A stretch of 64,000 bases of DNA. Source: Gillisella vitis (lineage in GTDB: Bacteria; Pseudomonadota; Alphaproteobacteria; Rhizobiales; Rhizobiaceae). The position numbers were made by a program, and so were the translations under genes. Below are positions 27,985 through 37,254 of the stretch, one piece after another (position 1 is the stretch's first letter; each line of letters opens with the position of its first letter). Where the stretch lies: contig NZ_CP056047.1 of NCBI RefSeq assembly GCF_021559775.1, positions 1,922,001-1,986,000 on the forward strand, written 5' to 3'. Below the pieces are notes generated by a model. It saw only the letters and a list, made by a program, of their open reading frames with translations. It was not told the origin of the DNA and searched no databases.

Positions 27985-28548
27985 TGGCGAAACCCGTTTT
28001 CTTGCTGCGGCGCTCAAAGTCCGCACCCAGACGGTCATCGCCGTCCATCCACTTCTGTAAAACCTTGACGCTGAAAAGACCAACGAGATTATGCAATAAA
28101 TCGATGGAAATTGATGATCGGTCGCCAGAAATTGTCGGACAGAATGGGGACTTGCTTTGCTGACGCCTGTTTTGGGCCAACCGAACCTTAAATCCATCCA
28201 GGGCGAACAGCACTGGCAAGCGTGAAAGCGTGTTCGAATCTTTATGTCCGAAAAATTACGTCGAAGAAACCATCCGAAGCCCTAAAAACCATGGGTTTGA
28301 ATTTTAGTAAAACTGATGATATCTTTGCAAACAAGAGTTTAGATCGAGTATCTTTAGATCGGACATCATCACGTTTTGGAAATTCTTCGGCGGGGGCTTC
28401 AAGTATTTCCAGGTTTCGAGCATCAGGCAACCACCTCTCCAGGGTAGCATCACAGAACACTGCAACCATTGGATAGATCAACCGCGAACGATATTGGAAC
28501 GAATTGAAAATATTTCCCGATATTATCGGGACAAGGGGGACTTATCGC
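27985..28548. other. AT-richer intergenic region
   Basis: These 564 bases between divergent pdxJ and the MerR gene carry both promoters. Open frames on either strand are short and serine/arginine-rich and look spurious. The only clear signal is the palindrome at 28516. Confidence 0.4.
28516..28530. promoter_or_regulatory. Palindrome upstream of the MerR-type gene
   Basis: CCCGATATTATCGGG is a 7-base perfect inverted repeat around one base, 18 bases before the ATG. It is a good candidate for self-regulation by the regulator that follows. Confidence 0.5.
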
Positions 28549-29241
28549 ATGGCAGGCCAACCCGAATTTCTTGACGTTACAGAATCCATCACTCCCATCC
28601 TGAAAGCAGGTCTTGCCATGATGCCGGATCTGCCTTTGCCCGAAGATCTACCACCGGAGCCGGTGGCAATTTCCGAGATGGCCAATCTGTTTGGTGTCAC
28701 CCACAGGACCCTGCATTTTTATGAGGAAAAAAATCTCCTTTCCTCAAGCCGCATGGGGCTAATGCGGGTCTATTATCATCGTGACATTATCCGCATGGCG
28801 CTGATCAACACCTGCCGGGAGATCGGCATGCCGATTGCCGCCATTCAGGATCTGTTTGCCGAACTGAGCGGCACCATCACGCAGGCACAAGCCAATGAGC
28901 TTCTCAACACGGCGCTGGAGGCCCGGAAACGAGAATTGATTGCATCGCAATCGATGATGTTTCGCCAGATCGAGCAGATCAACAACCTTCTCACCCGCGA
29001 AGATGACCAGAACGAAACAGAGATGCCGACATTGCGCCCTGGCATTGATCTGACCGAACTGGAGCATCATTGCCTGTCGCTAATGGCGGAAGGCTATACC
29101 CAGGTGCGGGTGGCGCGAACAATGCAAATGACTTTCGAAGCCGTGATTGCGCTGGAAGCCAGCATCATGCGCAAGGTCCAGGCGACAAACCGGTTCCAGG
29201 CTGTGGCAAAAGCGGTGCTGCTGGGCATCGTTGCAAATTAG
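28549..29241 (+). CDS. MerR-type regulator with a C-terminal LuxR-type helix-turn-helix
   Basis: 230 residues from ATG 28549, behind AAGGGGG. Residues ~40-110 form a MerR winged helix (ISEMANLFGVTHRTLHFYEEKNLLSSSRMGLMRVYYHRDI). After a coiled helix comes a second DNA-binding unit at the end that follows the LuxR/GerE pattern: LTELEHHCLSLMAEGYTQVRVARTMQMTFEAVIALEASIMRKVQATNRFQAVAKAVLLGIV. Two DNA-binding domains in one chain is uncommon. No metal-binding cysteines are seen, so it is not a classic metal sensor. Confidence 0.8.
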   Translation: MAGQPEFLDVTESITPILKAGLAMMPDLPLPEDLPPEPVAISEMANLFGVTHRTLHFYEEKNLLSSSRMGLMRVYYHRDIIRMALINTCREIGMPIAAIQDLFAELSGTITQAQANELLNTALEARKRELIASQSMMFRQIEQINNLLTREDDQNETEMPTLRPGIDLTELEHHCLSLMAEGYTQVRVARTMQMTFEAVIALEASIMRKVQATNRFQAVAKAVLLGIVAN

Positions 29242-29272
29242 AAAGCCGACCAGTCCCCTTACCGCCCCCCCA

Positions 29273-30403
29273 TTACCGGACTATGGTCAGCGTCTCTGCC
29301 GCACGGGTCACGGCGGTGTAGAGCCAACGCTCGCGGGTATCACGAAACGCCCAGCTTTCATCAAACAGCACGACATTGTTCCACTGCGAGCCCTGGGCCT
29401 TATGCACCGTCAGCGCATAGCCATAATCAAACTCGTCATAGCGCTTGCGCGTCGTCCAGGGAATTTCAGTCTCGACGTCTTCGAAGGCCGCTTTCAGCAG
29501 CTTGATCTTGGCAGCACCGCGATCCATGTCGTCATCTTCCGGCTTGATCAGCAGGTTCATCCCGGGTTTCACCGTCTCTCGTGAAGAGGTCATAACCTGC
29601 CAAAGCGAGCCGTTCAGCAGACCCTTGACCTGATCATTGCGCAGGCAGACCAGTTTGTCGCCGGATTGCGGGTAATCGGCAGTAAAGCCCTTCAATTCGC
29701 GCAGCCGCTTGTTGTAGCGTCGCCGGGTCTTGTTGGTGCCGACCAGAACCTGATCACAATTCAGCACCAGATCCTGCGTTACCTCATTCTTGGAAATCAC
29801 CCGCGCCGTGCTGCCGTAATCGCCATGCATGATTTCCTTGCCTTCGCGAATCTGCATGGCCAATTGGATGATCGGATTGTCACGCGCCTGGCGATGAATA
29901 TCCGTCAGCAGATAGTCCGGCTCCTGCTCGGTAAAAAACCCGCCGCCCGTCACCGGCGGCAACTGGCCAGGATCACCCAACACCAGAATGGGTGTGCCAA
30001 AGCTCATCAGGTCGCGGCCAAGCTGCTCATCGACCATCGAACATTCGTCAATGACGATCAGGGCGGCCTTGGCCACCGGGCTTTGACGGTTGACGGAAAA
30101 CATCGGCGTCATCGAGGTCTTGCCGGTTTCCTCGTCTGACACTTCCTCTTCGCCACGCGGACGGTAGATCAGCGAATGAATGGTGCGCGCTGTCGTCGCA
30201 CCGCGCGAACGCAACACTTGCGCCGCCTTGCCGGTAAAGGCCGCAAACAACACATCGCCATCGACATTCTCGGCAAAGTGCCGGGCAAGCGTGGTCTTGC
30301 CGGTTCCGGCATAGCCGAACAGACGGAAAACCGGGGTCTTTCCCTCCTTCAGCCATTTGGCAACGGCCTTGAGAGCTTCATCTTGTTGAGGTGCAAATTC
30401 CAT
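29273..30403 (-). CDS. RecD-like superfamily 1 DNA helicase
   Basis: 376 residues from the ATG at 30403. Motifs: Walker A GYAGTGKTTLARHF, Walker B VIDECSMVD, LGDPGQLPPV, then the C-terminal YALTVHKAQGSQW and LYTAVTRAAETLTIV. It resembles the compact RecD2-like helicases found free of RecBC, thought to help in replication or repair. It stands alone here. Confidence 0.88.
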   Translation of the reverse strand: MEFAPQQDEALKAVAKWLKEGKTPVFRLFGYAGTGKTTLARHFAENVDGDVLFAAFTGKAAQVLRSRGATTARTIHSLIYRPRGEEEVSDEETGKTSMTPMFSVNRQSPVAKAALIVIDECSMVDEQLGRDLMSFGTPILVLGDPGQLPPVTGGGFFTEQEPDYLLTDIHRQARDNPIIQLAMQIREGKEIMHGDYGSTARVISKNEVTQDLVLNCDQVLVGTNKTRRRYNKRLRELKGFTADYPQSGDKLVCLRNDQVKGLLNGSLWQVMTSSRETVKPGMNLLIKPEDDDMDRGAAKIKLLKAAFEDVETEIPWTTRKRYDEFDYGYALTVHKAQGSQWNNVVLFDESWAFRDTRERWLYTAVTRAAETLTIVR

Positions 30404-30518
30404 AGCGAGGAAATGCGCGGATTCGCAGACGAAATGCAAGAAGAGAATAGGCCCCCGTGGCAGGTGTCCTGCGCCCTTCGCAGGCGCAGGACAGTTTGCT
30501 TGAAGAACGCCTACGACA

Positions 30519-31994
30519 TCAGCCAGCGCGGAACGGACGAGGATAATTCCAATATTGAGCGTTGGATGCTATGAATAACTGTACAACATTCGCTCTACCG
30601 CCTGTGCTGAGCGGATAAGCCGTCTCTTCATAGTCGAACAATGACCAACCCAGGCGCATATTATCGCGAGCCAAGGTGGGATCCCCCAAAAAGTTTAGCA
30701 CGTCCTGCATTATGTAAATGCCCGTGACGCCAAAATACGTTGCACTGGCATAGTTCAACAACAGGCATCTTCTATTATTATCAAAGGGCTGAGGATTGAT
30801 AGCGGTTATTGCAGCGGTCCAGACTCGAAACTTCTCTTCTGTTGCACCGAAAGTCGGCAACTCCTTGAATTGATCCTGAACATAGAGTTCGAAATCCCGC
30901 CCAGTCGTAGGCTCACAAAGCTGCCCGGTTGTATTATCGAGCCAAGTGATCGGCGCACCAAACCGCAGTTCATCATTGATACGGTTCAGCAAATACATGA
31001 GGCCTCTTGTCTCCCCGAGTGTTGGCATCGCCTCCTGTGCAAGAACGGGATATTGTTGAAGCAGTGCTGCCAAAGCATTCAGTGCGGCAGGTTGCTGCGC
31101 GGGTGATACGTTGTTCCACGCATCAACTTTCAGCGATATAGCTAAAAACTCTTTTTGGTTCTGGGCCAAAAATGTATGGAACTCATCAAGCGCGGACGGC
31201 AGTGTTTGAAACTCATTAAAGCCGTAACTGCTGCCAATCGCGCCGTGGCATGTCACGAATGTAAAAGCGCCGCTCACCTCACGCACGCTGATGCGGATAT
31301 CAAACAGCCGAACACCACTCAGCATTTGCGCCGTTAACGTGGTATAATGGCAAGCATAAAATGTGTGAATATCGGGATTGATCGCAGCACTGTCATGCGT
31401 TCCAGGCAGGTTGATCTGGTCCAGAAAAAGACTGTCAGGAAGCTCACCCAGCCAGTTTGGTTGATCGGGGGAATCCTGGACCACGACAAGCTGACCTACG
31501 AACAGAAAATGAGAGACCAGCAGGCTACCCAGGTTGAAGACCTGCACCAATTGATTGGTTGCATCAAAAACAGGAACATAAGCAAGGTTCAAATAATGAG
31601 GTTGAGCGGCAAGAGAAGGGCTGCCAATCCACCATAAATCATCTCCATTCGTATCCCCTTGACCGACCCAGATATCAAGATCAAAGTTTTCAACACCAAC
31701 AGCGAGTTGAATAGTGAGCTGAAACGCGAATTTCAGCGTTTCGGGAAGCGTTCCTACGGTCGATACATCGCCAATAATATGGCCCAACCCACCAGTGTTT
31801 CGTTCGAACAGGTTGGCCACGTGACCGTCGGCGAGATCTTCAATCCCATCGTCGCCGACCGTCACGGTCCAGACATCATTATTGTTGCCGATCTGCGGAA
31901 CCACCGCATTTGTGACGCCATTGACCGTGTTAAACGAGCCGGGCATATAGGTAATTGTCCGGATAGCCGGGCATGTAAAATAAAGACTGGTCAT
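30519..31994 (-). CDS. PI-PLC-like phosphodiesterase with an N-terminal beta domain
   Basis: 491 residues, with AGGA eight bases before the ATG. Residues ~190-400 show the PI-PLC X-domain pattern: LPGTHDSAA with the first catalytic histidine, VRLFDIRIS, and TCHG with the second. The N-terminal ~160 residues form another domain with DLDIWVGQGDTNGDDLWWIGSPSLA and VQVFNLGS, which is repeated in the neighbouring 186-residue protein. No signal peptide is seen, so export would need another route. The family cleaves phosphoinositides; bacterial members often act on host or environmental lipids. Base composition is more AT-rich than the flanks, which suggests acquisition. Confidence 0.75.
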   Translation of the reverse strand: MTSLYFTCPAIRTITYMPGSFNTVNGVTNAVVPQIGNNNDVWTVTVGDDGIEDLADGHVANLFERNTGGLGHIIGDVSTVGTLPETLKFAFQLTIQLAVGVENFDLDIWVGQGDTNGDDLWWIGSPSLAAQPHYLNLAYVPVFDATNQLVQVFNLGSLLVSHFLFVGQLVVVQDSPDQPNWLGELPDSLFLDQINLPGTHDSAAINPDIHTFYACHYTTLTAQMLSGVRLFDIRISVREVSGAFTFVTCHGAIGSSYGFNEFQTLPSALDEFHTFLAQNQKEFLAISLKVDAWNNVSPAQQPAALNALAALLQQYPVLAQEAMPTLGETRGLMYLLNRINDELRFGAPITWLDNTTGQLCEPTTGRDFELYVQDQFKELPTFGATEEKFRVWTAAITAINPQPFDNNRRCLLLNYASATYFGVTGIYIMQDVLNFLGDPTLARDNMRLGWSLFDYEETAYPLSTGGRANVVQLFIASNAQYWNYPRPFRAG

Positions 31995-32174
31995 CTTTTA
32001 AATCCTGTAGAAATGGAAATTGCCTGCCCATTGGCAACAGCGTACCCACCAGCCACACCACAGGTGGCAGCGACAGCAACTGGGAACCAGCGGCATTAGC
32101 AAGTTGAGGGAGGGAAGGTCTGTCGGCTTTTCAGCGCGGTGCTGAGCGAAACGCAAACACCGGGCACCGAAGCT

Positions 32175-32735
32175 TTAGAGCCAGGGCGTTAACTGGAAGA
32201 GATCGCCATCACGATTTGTGACCTGCAAGACCTGCACCACCGCTTCTGCCTGGTTCACAAATGGGAGCAAGGTCGTGCCATTGGCATTGGCAAGAGGAAG
32301 ACCTCCGAGCCACCAGACCTGTCCGAACTTATTGGCACCCTGCCCGACAAAAAGGCTGACATCCCTTTTGTCACCGTTTAAGTTTACCGTCACATCAATC
32401 TTGGCATAAAAATTGAGTGCATCGGGCGTCAGTTTATCGCCATCGATGGTGCACATGCGGTCCGCGCCGCCACAAAGATTAGTGAATTCAATTGCCAATT
32501 GCGGATCTAACTGACCGTCGCAATCAAAGGTAATCATCCAGACATCTTCTGCACGGTCCACCGTTGGCGTGTGGAAGCGCTGGCTGGCAGCGACCGTAAA
32601 TGACCCATCAATGTAGGAAAGCTTGTCGATCAAATCGCTCTCGAACGCCAAGAGGCTTTTATGATACGATATTTTATCGGACGACGGCGTCGCCGAAAGA
32701 GCACTCTGGCTCGTGCGGTTTTGTGAATTTTGCAT
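32175..32735 (-). CDS. Protein sharing the N-terminal domain of the PI-PLC-like neighbour
   Basis: 186 residues. The segment EDVWMITFDCDGQLDPQ, then ...RDVSLFVGQGANKFGQVWWLGGLPLANA and VVQVLQVTNRD, aligns in order with VWTVTVGDDGIED, DIWVGQGDTNGDDLWWIGSPSLA and VQVFNLGS of the next protein. No other domain is present and no signal peptide. It lies 180 bases upstream of that gene on the same strand, so they may form an operon. Function unknown; a binding partner of the phosphodiesterase is a reasonable guess. Confidence 0.6.
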   Translation of the reverse strand: MQNSQNRTSQSALSATPSSDKISYHKSLLAFESDLIDKLSYIDGSFTVAASQRFHTPTVDRAEDVWMITFDCDGQLDPQLAIEFTNLCGGADRMCTIDGDKLTPDALNFYAKIDVTVNLNGDKRDVSLFVGQGANKFGQVWWLGGLPLANANGTTLLPFVNQAEAVVQVLQVTNRDGDLFQLTPWL

Positions 32736-33070
32736 GGAACTCTCGCGTTAATGATTGATAACCGCGACGCCCCACCTGCGTGCTGTGCAATAACAAATTG
32801 TGCCAGACCCTAGACGATCAAAGCAACACCTTGCGCACAATCACTGTATACAACAAACAGAATTGGCAATCAATAGTTGCTTTTCAAAAAAAAACACCTA
32901 AAAAAATTATTGATATTTCAGAACGGGCACCCCACAGAAGAGTCCTGCGACCGGCATAAAGCCTTATCGCAACAGAGGCCAAAGGCTCAAAGCCAAGAAC
33001 ACACCAGCCGTTTCCAACTTGCCCCTTCCCACCACGCTGCTATCCTACCAATCAATTTGGGAGCAAGATC
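32736..33070. other. Intergenic region with A-rich stretch
   Basis: These 335 bases separate divergent genes. There is an A-rich stretch near 32885-32910. No gene or RNA is recognised. Confidence 0.35.
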
Positions 33071-33916
33071 ATGAACAATTCCCTTCCCACAATTTCCATG
33101 CCTTCCGGCAGGATCGTGCCAGCTCTTGGCCTCGGCACCTGGATGATGGGTGAGAATGCGGCCGCGGAAAAAGACGAAATCGCCGCCGTGAATCATGCCC
33201 TCGATCTCGGCATGACAGTGATTGACACCGCTGAAAAATATGGAGATGGCAGTACTGAACAGATTATCGGGCGAGCCTTGAAAACACGGCGCAACGAAAC
33301 CTACCTGGTCTCGAAAGTCGCGCCATGGAACGCCAGCCGAGAGGGCACGATGAGCGCTTGCGAAGGGAGCCTCAAACGGCTCGGCACCGACTGCCTCGAT
33401 CTCTACCTGCTGCACTGGCGCGGCGAACACCCGTTGACAGACACGGTCGAGGCGTTTGAGACGCTGAAAAACCAAGGCAAGATCAAAGCCTGGGGCGTCT
33501 CGAATTTCGATGTCGCCGACATGGAGGAACTGTTTGCCGTGGAGAACGGCGCGAACTGCCAAGCCAACCAGATCCTCTACAATCTGAGCCGCCGTGGCGT
33601 GGAATACGATCTTCTTCCCTGGTGTCAGGAACGCGGCCTTGCCATTATGGCGTATTCGCCGATTGAGCAGGGGCGGCTCCTCAAGCACCCAGAACTGATC
33701 CATGTGGCAAAGGCCAATCAGGCAACGCCTGCGCAAGTGGCGCTTGCTTTCCTGCTTGAGCGCGACAACGTGTTGCCGATCCCGAAGACTACAGCCGCAA
33801 CCCGCATCGAAGAAAACCGTGGATCGGTCGATCTAGAACTAACGGAAGACGATCTGGCGCGGCTCGATGCTGCATTTCCACCACCGCAACGAAAGCAACC
33901 GATGGAAATGCTGTGA
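33071..33916 (+). CDS. Aldo/keto reductase
   Basis: 281 residues, with GGGAG eight bases before the ATG. The TIM-barrel catalytic tetrad can be read as D52 and Y57 region ([20 protein letters not shown]), K82 (YLVSKVAP) and H115 (LYLLHWRG). The NADPH-binding end [15 protein letters not shown] is present. Family members reduce aldehydes and ketones. It has no clear operon partners. Confidence 0.9.
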   Translation: MNNSLPTISMPSGRIVPALGLGTWMMGENAAAEKDEIAAVNHALDLGMTVIDTAEKYGDGSTEQIIGRALKTRRNETYLVSKVAPWNASREGTMSACEGSLKRLGTDCLDLYLLHWRGEHPLTDTVEAFETLKNQGKIKAWGVSNFDVADMEELFAVENGANCQANQILYNLSRRGVEYDLLPWCQERGLAIMAYSPIEQGRLLKHPELIHVAKANQATPAQVALAFLLERDNVLPIPKTTAATRIEENRGSVDLELTEDDLARLDAAFPPPQRKQPMEML

Positions 33917-33934
33917 TCGAAACAACTATACGCA

Positions 33935-34249
33935 TCAGCCCTTCAAACAGGCCTGCAGGCTGGCCTGGCTAGCCGCCTCACCATCCGCACCATAGGCATC
34001 GTAGCAATCCAGCGCCCATTCACTCGACCCGTCGTCGCCAAGAGCGCTTTGCTCATCATGCGACGGTTCGTGCTCAAGGGGAAGACGCGAGGTTTTTGGA
34101 AGCTTGACCTCGGAAAATGGAGAATCCATCACTGGTGACGCGCTGGCAAAAGACGCCGAAGGTATTTGGCGTTCAACAAGTCCCTTTGCCGCAAGACCAG
34201 CCGGAAGAGACAAGGATGCGATAAGTATTACGACTGTTGCTGCTTTCAT
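33935..34249 (-). CDS. Small exported protein
   Basis: 104 residues from ATG 34249, preceded by GGGAG. A signal peptide MKAATVVILIASLSLPAGLAA is followed by a polar, acidic mature part with two cysteines (ALDCYDAYG and LQACLKG). Probably periplasmic; no family recognised. Confidence 0.6.
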   Translation of the reverse strand: MKAATVVILIASLSLPAGLAAKGLVERQIPSASFASASPVMDSPFSEVKLPKTSRLPLEHEPSHDEQSALGDDGSSEWALDCYDAYGADGEAASQASLQACLKG

Positions 34250-34381
34250 GGCAGGCTCCCGTGTTTGGTAACCCGTTAACGCGCCATTAGCACTTTTGTT
34301 CAAACCAGGGCGTAAAGCGAAAATCACAAGCCCGTGTATTGCAGCCTACTTGTCAAGAGGCGTGAATGAACAGCTCTGGGG

Positions 34382-34420
34382 AAAACAAAGGGCGCATCCG
34401 GATTGAAGCCGGATGCGCCC
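34382..34420 (-). terminator. Terminator after ilvH
   Basis: Stem GGGCGCATCCGG (34390-34401) with CCGGATGCGCCC (34409-34420). On the - strand it is followed by TTTGTTTTC, a moderate T-run, 31 bases beyond the ilvH stop. Confidence 0.75.
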
Positions 34421-34450
34421 CCAAATAGTTCAGCAGCAACAGGGTGGCAA

Positions 34451-35023
34451 TCACATACCCTGCGAGCCACGGTTCATGGCGGCGATGCCGGTGCGGCAGA
34501 CTTCATTCAGCCCCAGCGGCTTCATGATCGACACAAACTGGTCGATCTTCGAGGACTTGCCGGTCAGCTCAAAGATGAAGTGATCGACCGTGGCATCCAC
34601 CACCTTGGCGTGGAAGGCATCGGCCAGCCGTAGGGTTTCGGCCCGCATTTCGCCTGTCGAGACCACTTTGACCAATGCCACTTCCCGCTCGATTGGCCGT
34701 TCCTGGCCAAGCTGACGGGCGCGCACGGTCAAATCCAGCACCCGGTGGACCGGCACAATCCGCTCCAGCTGCGCCTTGATCTGCTCCAGCACCAATGGCG
34801 TGCCACGGGTGACGATGGTGATGCGCGATAGATGCGCCTCATGCTCGGTTTCCGAGACAGTCAGGCTTTCAATATTGTAGCCACGCCCTGAAAACAGACC
34901 GATGACACGGGCGAGAACGCCCGGCTCGTTATCGACCAGCACGGACAGGGTATGACTTTCGACGGCCGCCGTTTCCGGGGAGATAAAATAGGCCGAACCG
35001 GTCGGTTGTAGATGTGCGTTCAT
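34451..35023 (-). CDS. ilvH: Acetolactate synthase small (regulatory) subunit
   Basis: 190 residues. The N-terminal ACT domain HTLSVLVDNEPGVLARVIGLFSGRGYNIESLTVSETEH binds valine for feedback control of the large subunit, and the C-terminal half holds the second ACT-like domain. It lies 21 bases behind the large subunit gene, in the same operon and under the same leader. Confidence 0.96.
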   Translation of the reverse strand: MNAHLQPTGSAYFISPETAAVESHTLSVLVDNEPGVLARVIGLFSGRGYNIESLTVSETEHEAHLSRITIVTRGTPLVLEQIKAQLERIVPVHRVLDLTVRARQLGQERPIEREVALVKVVSTGEMRAETLRLADAFHAKVVDATVDHFIFELTGKSSKIDQFVSIMKPLGLNEVCRTGIAAMNRGSQGM

Positions 35024-35044
35024 AACTCTTGGCTCCTCCTGGTG

Positions 35045-36823
35045 TTAAACGAGCTGACGGCCCTTGGCATCGATGGCAGTTGCCACCGCATCGTCCGTCG
35101 CCTCGTCAGGCAACAGCATTTCGTTATGCGCCTTGCCCGATGGGATCATCGGGAAGCAATTGGCGAGGTTGGCCACCCGGCAGTCGAAGATCACAGGCTT
35201 CTTGACGTTGATCATCTCCAGGATCGCATCATCCAGTTGATCGGGCTTTTCGCAGCGGATGCCAACCGCGCCGTAAGCTTCGGCCAGCTTGACGAAGTCA
35301 GGCATGGCTTCGGTGTACGAGTTGGACAGCCGGTTGCCATGCAGCAATTGCTGCCACTGGCGCACCATGCCCATATACTGGTTGTTGAGAATGAAGATCT
35401 TCACCGGCGCGTTATATTGCACGGCGCAGGACATTTCCTGGATGCACATCTGGATCGAGGCATCGCCGGCGATGTCGATGACCAGGCTTTCTGGATGGGC
35501 GATCTGCACGCCAATCGCCGCCGGGAAACCATAGCCCATCGTGCCGAGACCGCCCGAGGTCATCCAGTGGTTAGGCTGTTCAAATCCGAAAAACTGGGCA
35601 GCCCACATTTGATGCTGGCCGACTTCCGTGGTGATGTAGGTATCATGGCCAAGGCTCAGCGCCGACAACCGCTCGATGGCGTATTGCGGCATGATCACGT
35701 CCTTGGACGGCGTATAGGAGAAAGACTTGCGCGCCTTCCAACCGGCAACGCTGGCCTTCCATTCCGCTGTCTGCGCTGCATCCGGCTTTTTCGCCAGCGC
35801 ACGCCACTGACGCACCATGTCTTCCAGCACATGGGCGATGTCGCCGGTGATCGGAATATCGACGCGCACGGTCTTGTTGATCGAGGACGGATCGATATCG
35901 ATATGGATCTTCTTGGAATTGGGCGAAAACGCATTAAGACGACCGGTGATGCGGTCATCGAACCGTGCGCCGATACAGACCATCACGTCGCAGTCATGCA
36001 TGGCCATGTTGGCCTCGTAAGAGCCGTGCATGCCCAGCATGCCCAGCCAGTTCTTGCCCGATGCCGGATAGCTGCCCAGACCCATCAGGGTCGAGGTGAT
36101 CGGAAAATCGGTGAGGCTCACCAGTTCGCGCAACAGCTTGGAGGCTTCCGGCCCAGAATTGACGACGCCGCCGCCCGAATAAATCACCGGACGCCGTGCG
36201 CTGGCCATCAGCTCCACGGCAGCCTGGATCGCCCTGGAGTCACCCTGCATTTTCGGCTGATAGCTGCGCTGGATCGTGTGGTTTTCCGGCGGCGTATAGG
36301 TGCCGGTGGCAAATTGCACATCCTTCGGAATATCGACGACGACAGGGCCGGGACGTCCGGTTTTGGCAATACGAAAGGCTTCGTGGATAATGCGGGCCAG
36401 ATCGTTGACATCCTTGACCAGCCAATTGTGCTTGGTGCAGGGGCGGGTAATGCCAACCGTATCGCATTCCTGGAACGCATCCGAGCCGATCAGCGTGGTC
36501 GGCACCTGGCCGGACAGGCAAACCAGCGGAATGCTGTCCATCAAGGCGTCCTGAAGCGGCGTAATCGCGTTGGTGACGCCAGGACCTGAGGTGACGAGCA
36601 TGACCCCGACCTTGCCGGTCGAGCGGGCATACCCTTCAGCAGCATGGCCAGCGCCCTGTTCATGACGCACGAGGATATGCTGGATCTCGTCCTGCTGGAA
36701 GATTTCATCATAGATTGGCAGGACTGAGCCGCCCGGATAGCCGAATATATGTTCGACCCCATTATCCTTCAGCGCCCTCAAAACAATTTCTGCGCCGGTC
36801 ATCCTGTTGTCTGTGCCAGTCAT
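35045..36823 (-). CDS. ilvI: Acetolactate synthase large (catalytic) subunit
   Basis: 592 residues of the thiamine diphosphate enzyme family. It starts the synthesis of valine, leucine and isoleucine from pyruvate. The catalytic glutamate is in VRHEQGAGHAAEGYARSTGK, and the ThDP/Mg motif is GDASIQMCIQEMSCAVQYNAPVKIFILNN. Some would name it ilvB. A leader peptide and terminator lie upstream, which suggests attenuation by branched-chain amino acid supply. Confidence 0.96.
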   Translation of the reverse strand: MTGTDNRMTGAEIVLRALKDNGVEHIFGYPGGSVLPIYDEIFQQDEIQHILVRHEQGAGHAAEGYARSTGKVGVMLVTSGPGVTNAITPLQDALMDSIPLVCLSGQVPTTLIGSDAFQECDTVGITRPCTKHNWLVKDVNDLARIIHEAFRIAKTGRPGPVVVDIPKDVQFATGTYTPPENHTIQRSYQPKMQGDSRAIQAAVELMASARRPVIYSGGGVVNSGPEASKLLRELVSLTDFPITSTLMGLGSYPASGKNWLGMLGMHGSYEANMAMHDCDVMVCIGARFDDRITGRLNAFSPNSKKIHIDIDPSSINKTVRVDIPITGDIAHVLEDMVRQWRALAKKPDAAQTAEWKASVAGWKARKSFSYTPSKDVIMPQYAIERLSALSLGHDTYITTEVGQHQMWAAQFFGFEQPNHWMTSGGLGTMGYGFPAAIGVQIAHPESLVIDIAGDASIQMCIQEMSCAVQYNAPVKIFILNNQYMGMVRQWQQLLHGNRLSNSYTEAMPDFVKLAEAYGAVGIRCEKPDQLDDAILEMINVKKPVIFDCRVANLANCFPMIPSGKAHNEMLLPDEATDDAVATAIDAKGRQLV

Positions 36824-36872
36824 GTCTGCTCCCGCTATTTCCCGAATGCTGCTGTTATCGTGATTTTGGCCA

Positions 36873-36898
36873 TAAAAAAAGGCCCCTGGAAGGAGCCT
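36873..36898 (-). terminator. Attenuator terminator in the ilv leader
   Basis: On the - strand AGGCTCC pairs with GGGGCCT (one G-T pair) around TTCCA, and a run of seven Ts follows. It lies between the leader peptide stop at 36932 and the ilvI start at 36823, where it would stop transcription when the leader is read fast. Confidence 0.85.
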
Positions 36899-36931
36899 GT
36901 CTGTCGCGCATGGGAGGCTATTGCCTGACGG

Positions 36932-36988
36932 TCACACCGTCATGCCCATGCGCGTACCCACCACGAGAAGAATGTTAAAATTGATCAT
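36932..36988 (-). CDS. Branched-chain amino acid leader peptide
   Basis: An 18-residue ORF, MINFNILLVVGTRMGMTV, upstream of ilvI; half of its residues are I, L, V or M, with the run ILLVV. The RNA that follows can fold as GCGCATGGG with CCCATGCGC (inside and after the ORF), and an AGCCT/AGGCT pairing competes with the terminator. This is the classic arrangement for translation-coupled attenuation: slow leader reading when branched-chain amino acids are short would favour transcription into ilvIH. Confidence 0.8.
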   Translation of the reverse strand: MINFNILLVVGTRMGMTV

Positions 36989-37254
36989 GGGCAAAGTGAT
37001 AGCCAGTCTGACCGCAAGCGTCAACGGCAAAAAGCCTGCAAATGCGGCAGGAGGCGCACATTTTCGAAGCATCTGCGCCGGTGTTGCCGTCAAGATGATA
37101 TACCGGATCTTAACAGCAGGCGGCTACCATCGCCTGCCGGTTCCTCGCCGGACCCCGGTCCATCACAGATGAGCGCCTTTTGCAAAACCCTGATCTTCCA
37201 CCTTCAGGCTCCTCCCTTTCCAGCGCATCCGCCGGACAGGATCGCCGTGACCAG

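Noticed and set aside
27985..28197. Upstream extension of pdxJ to 28197
   Set aside because: The extra 71 residues do not resemble PdxJ and the family starts at [10 protein letters not shown].
28222..28481. Short frames on both strands between pdxJ and the MerR gene
   Set aside because: Biased composition, no ribosome binding site and overlapping each other, so probably non-coding.
35012..36589. 525-codon open frame antisense to ilvI
   Set aside because: Histidine- and arginine-rich shadow without any domain; ilvI is certain.
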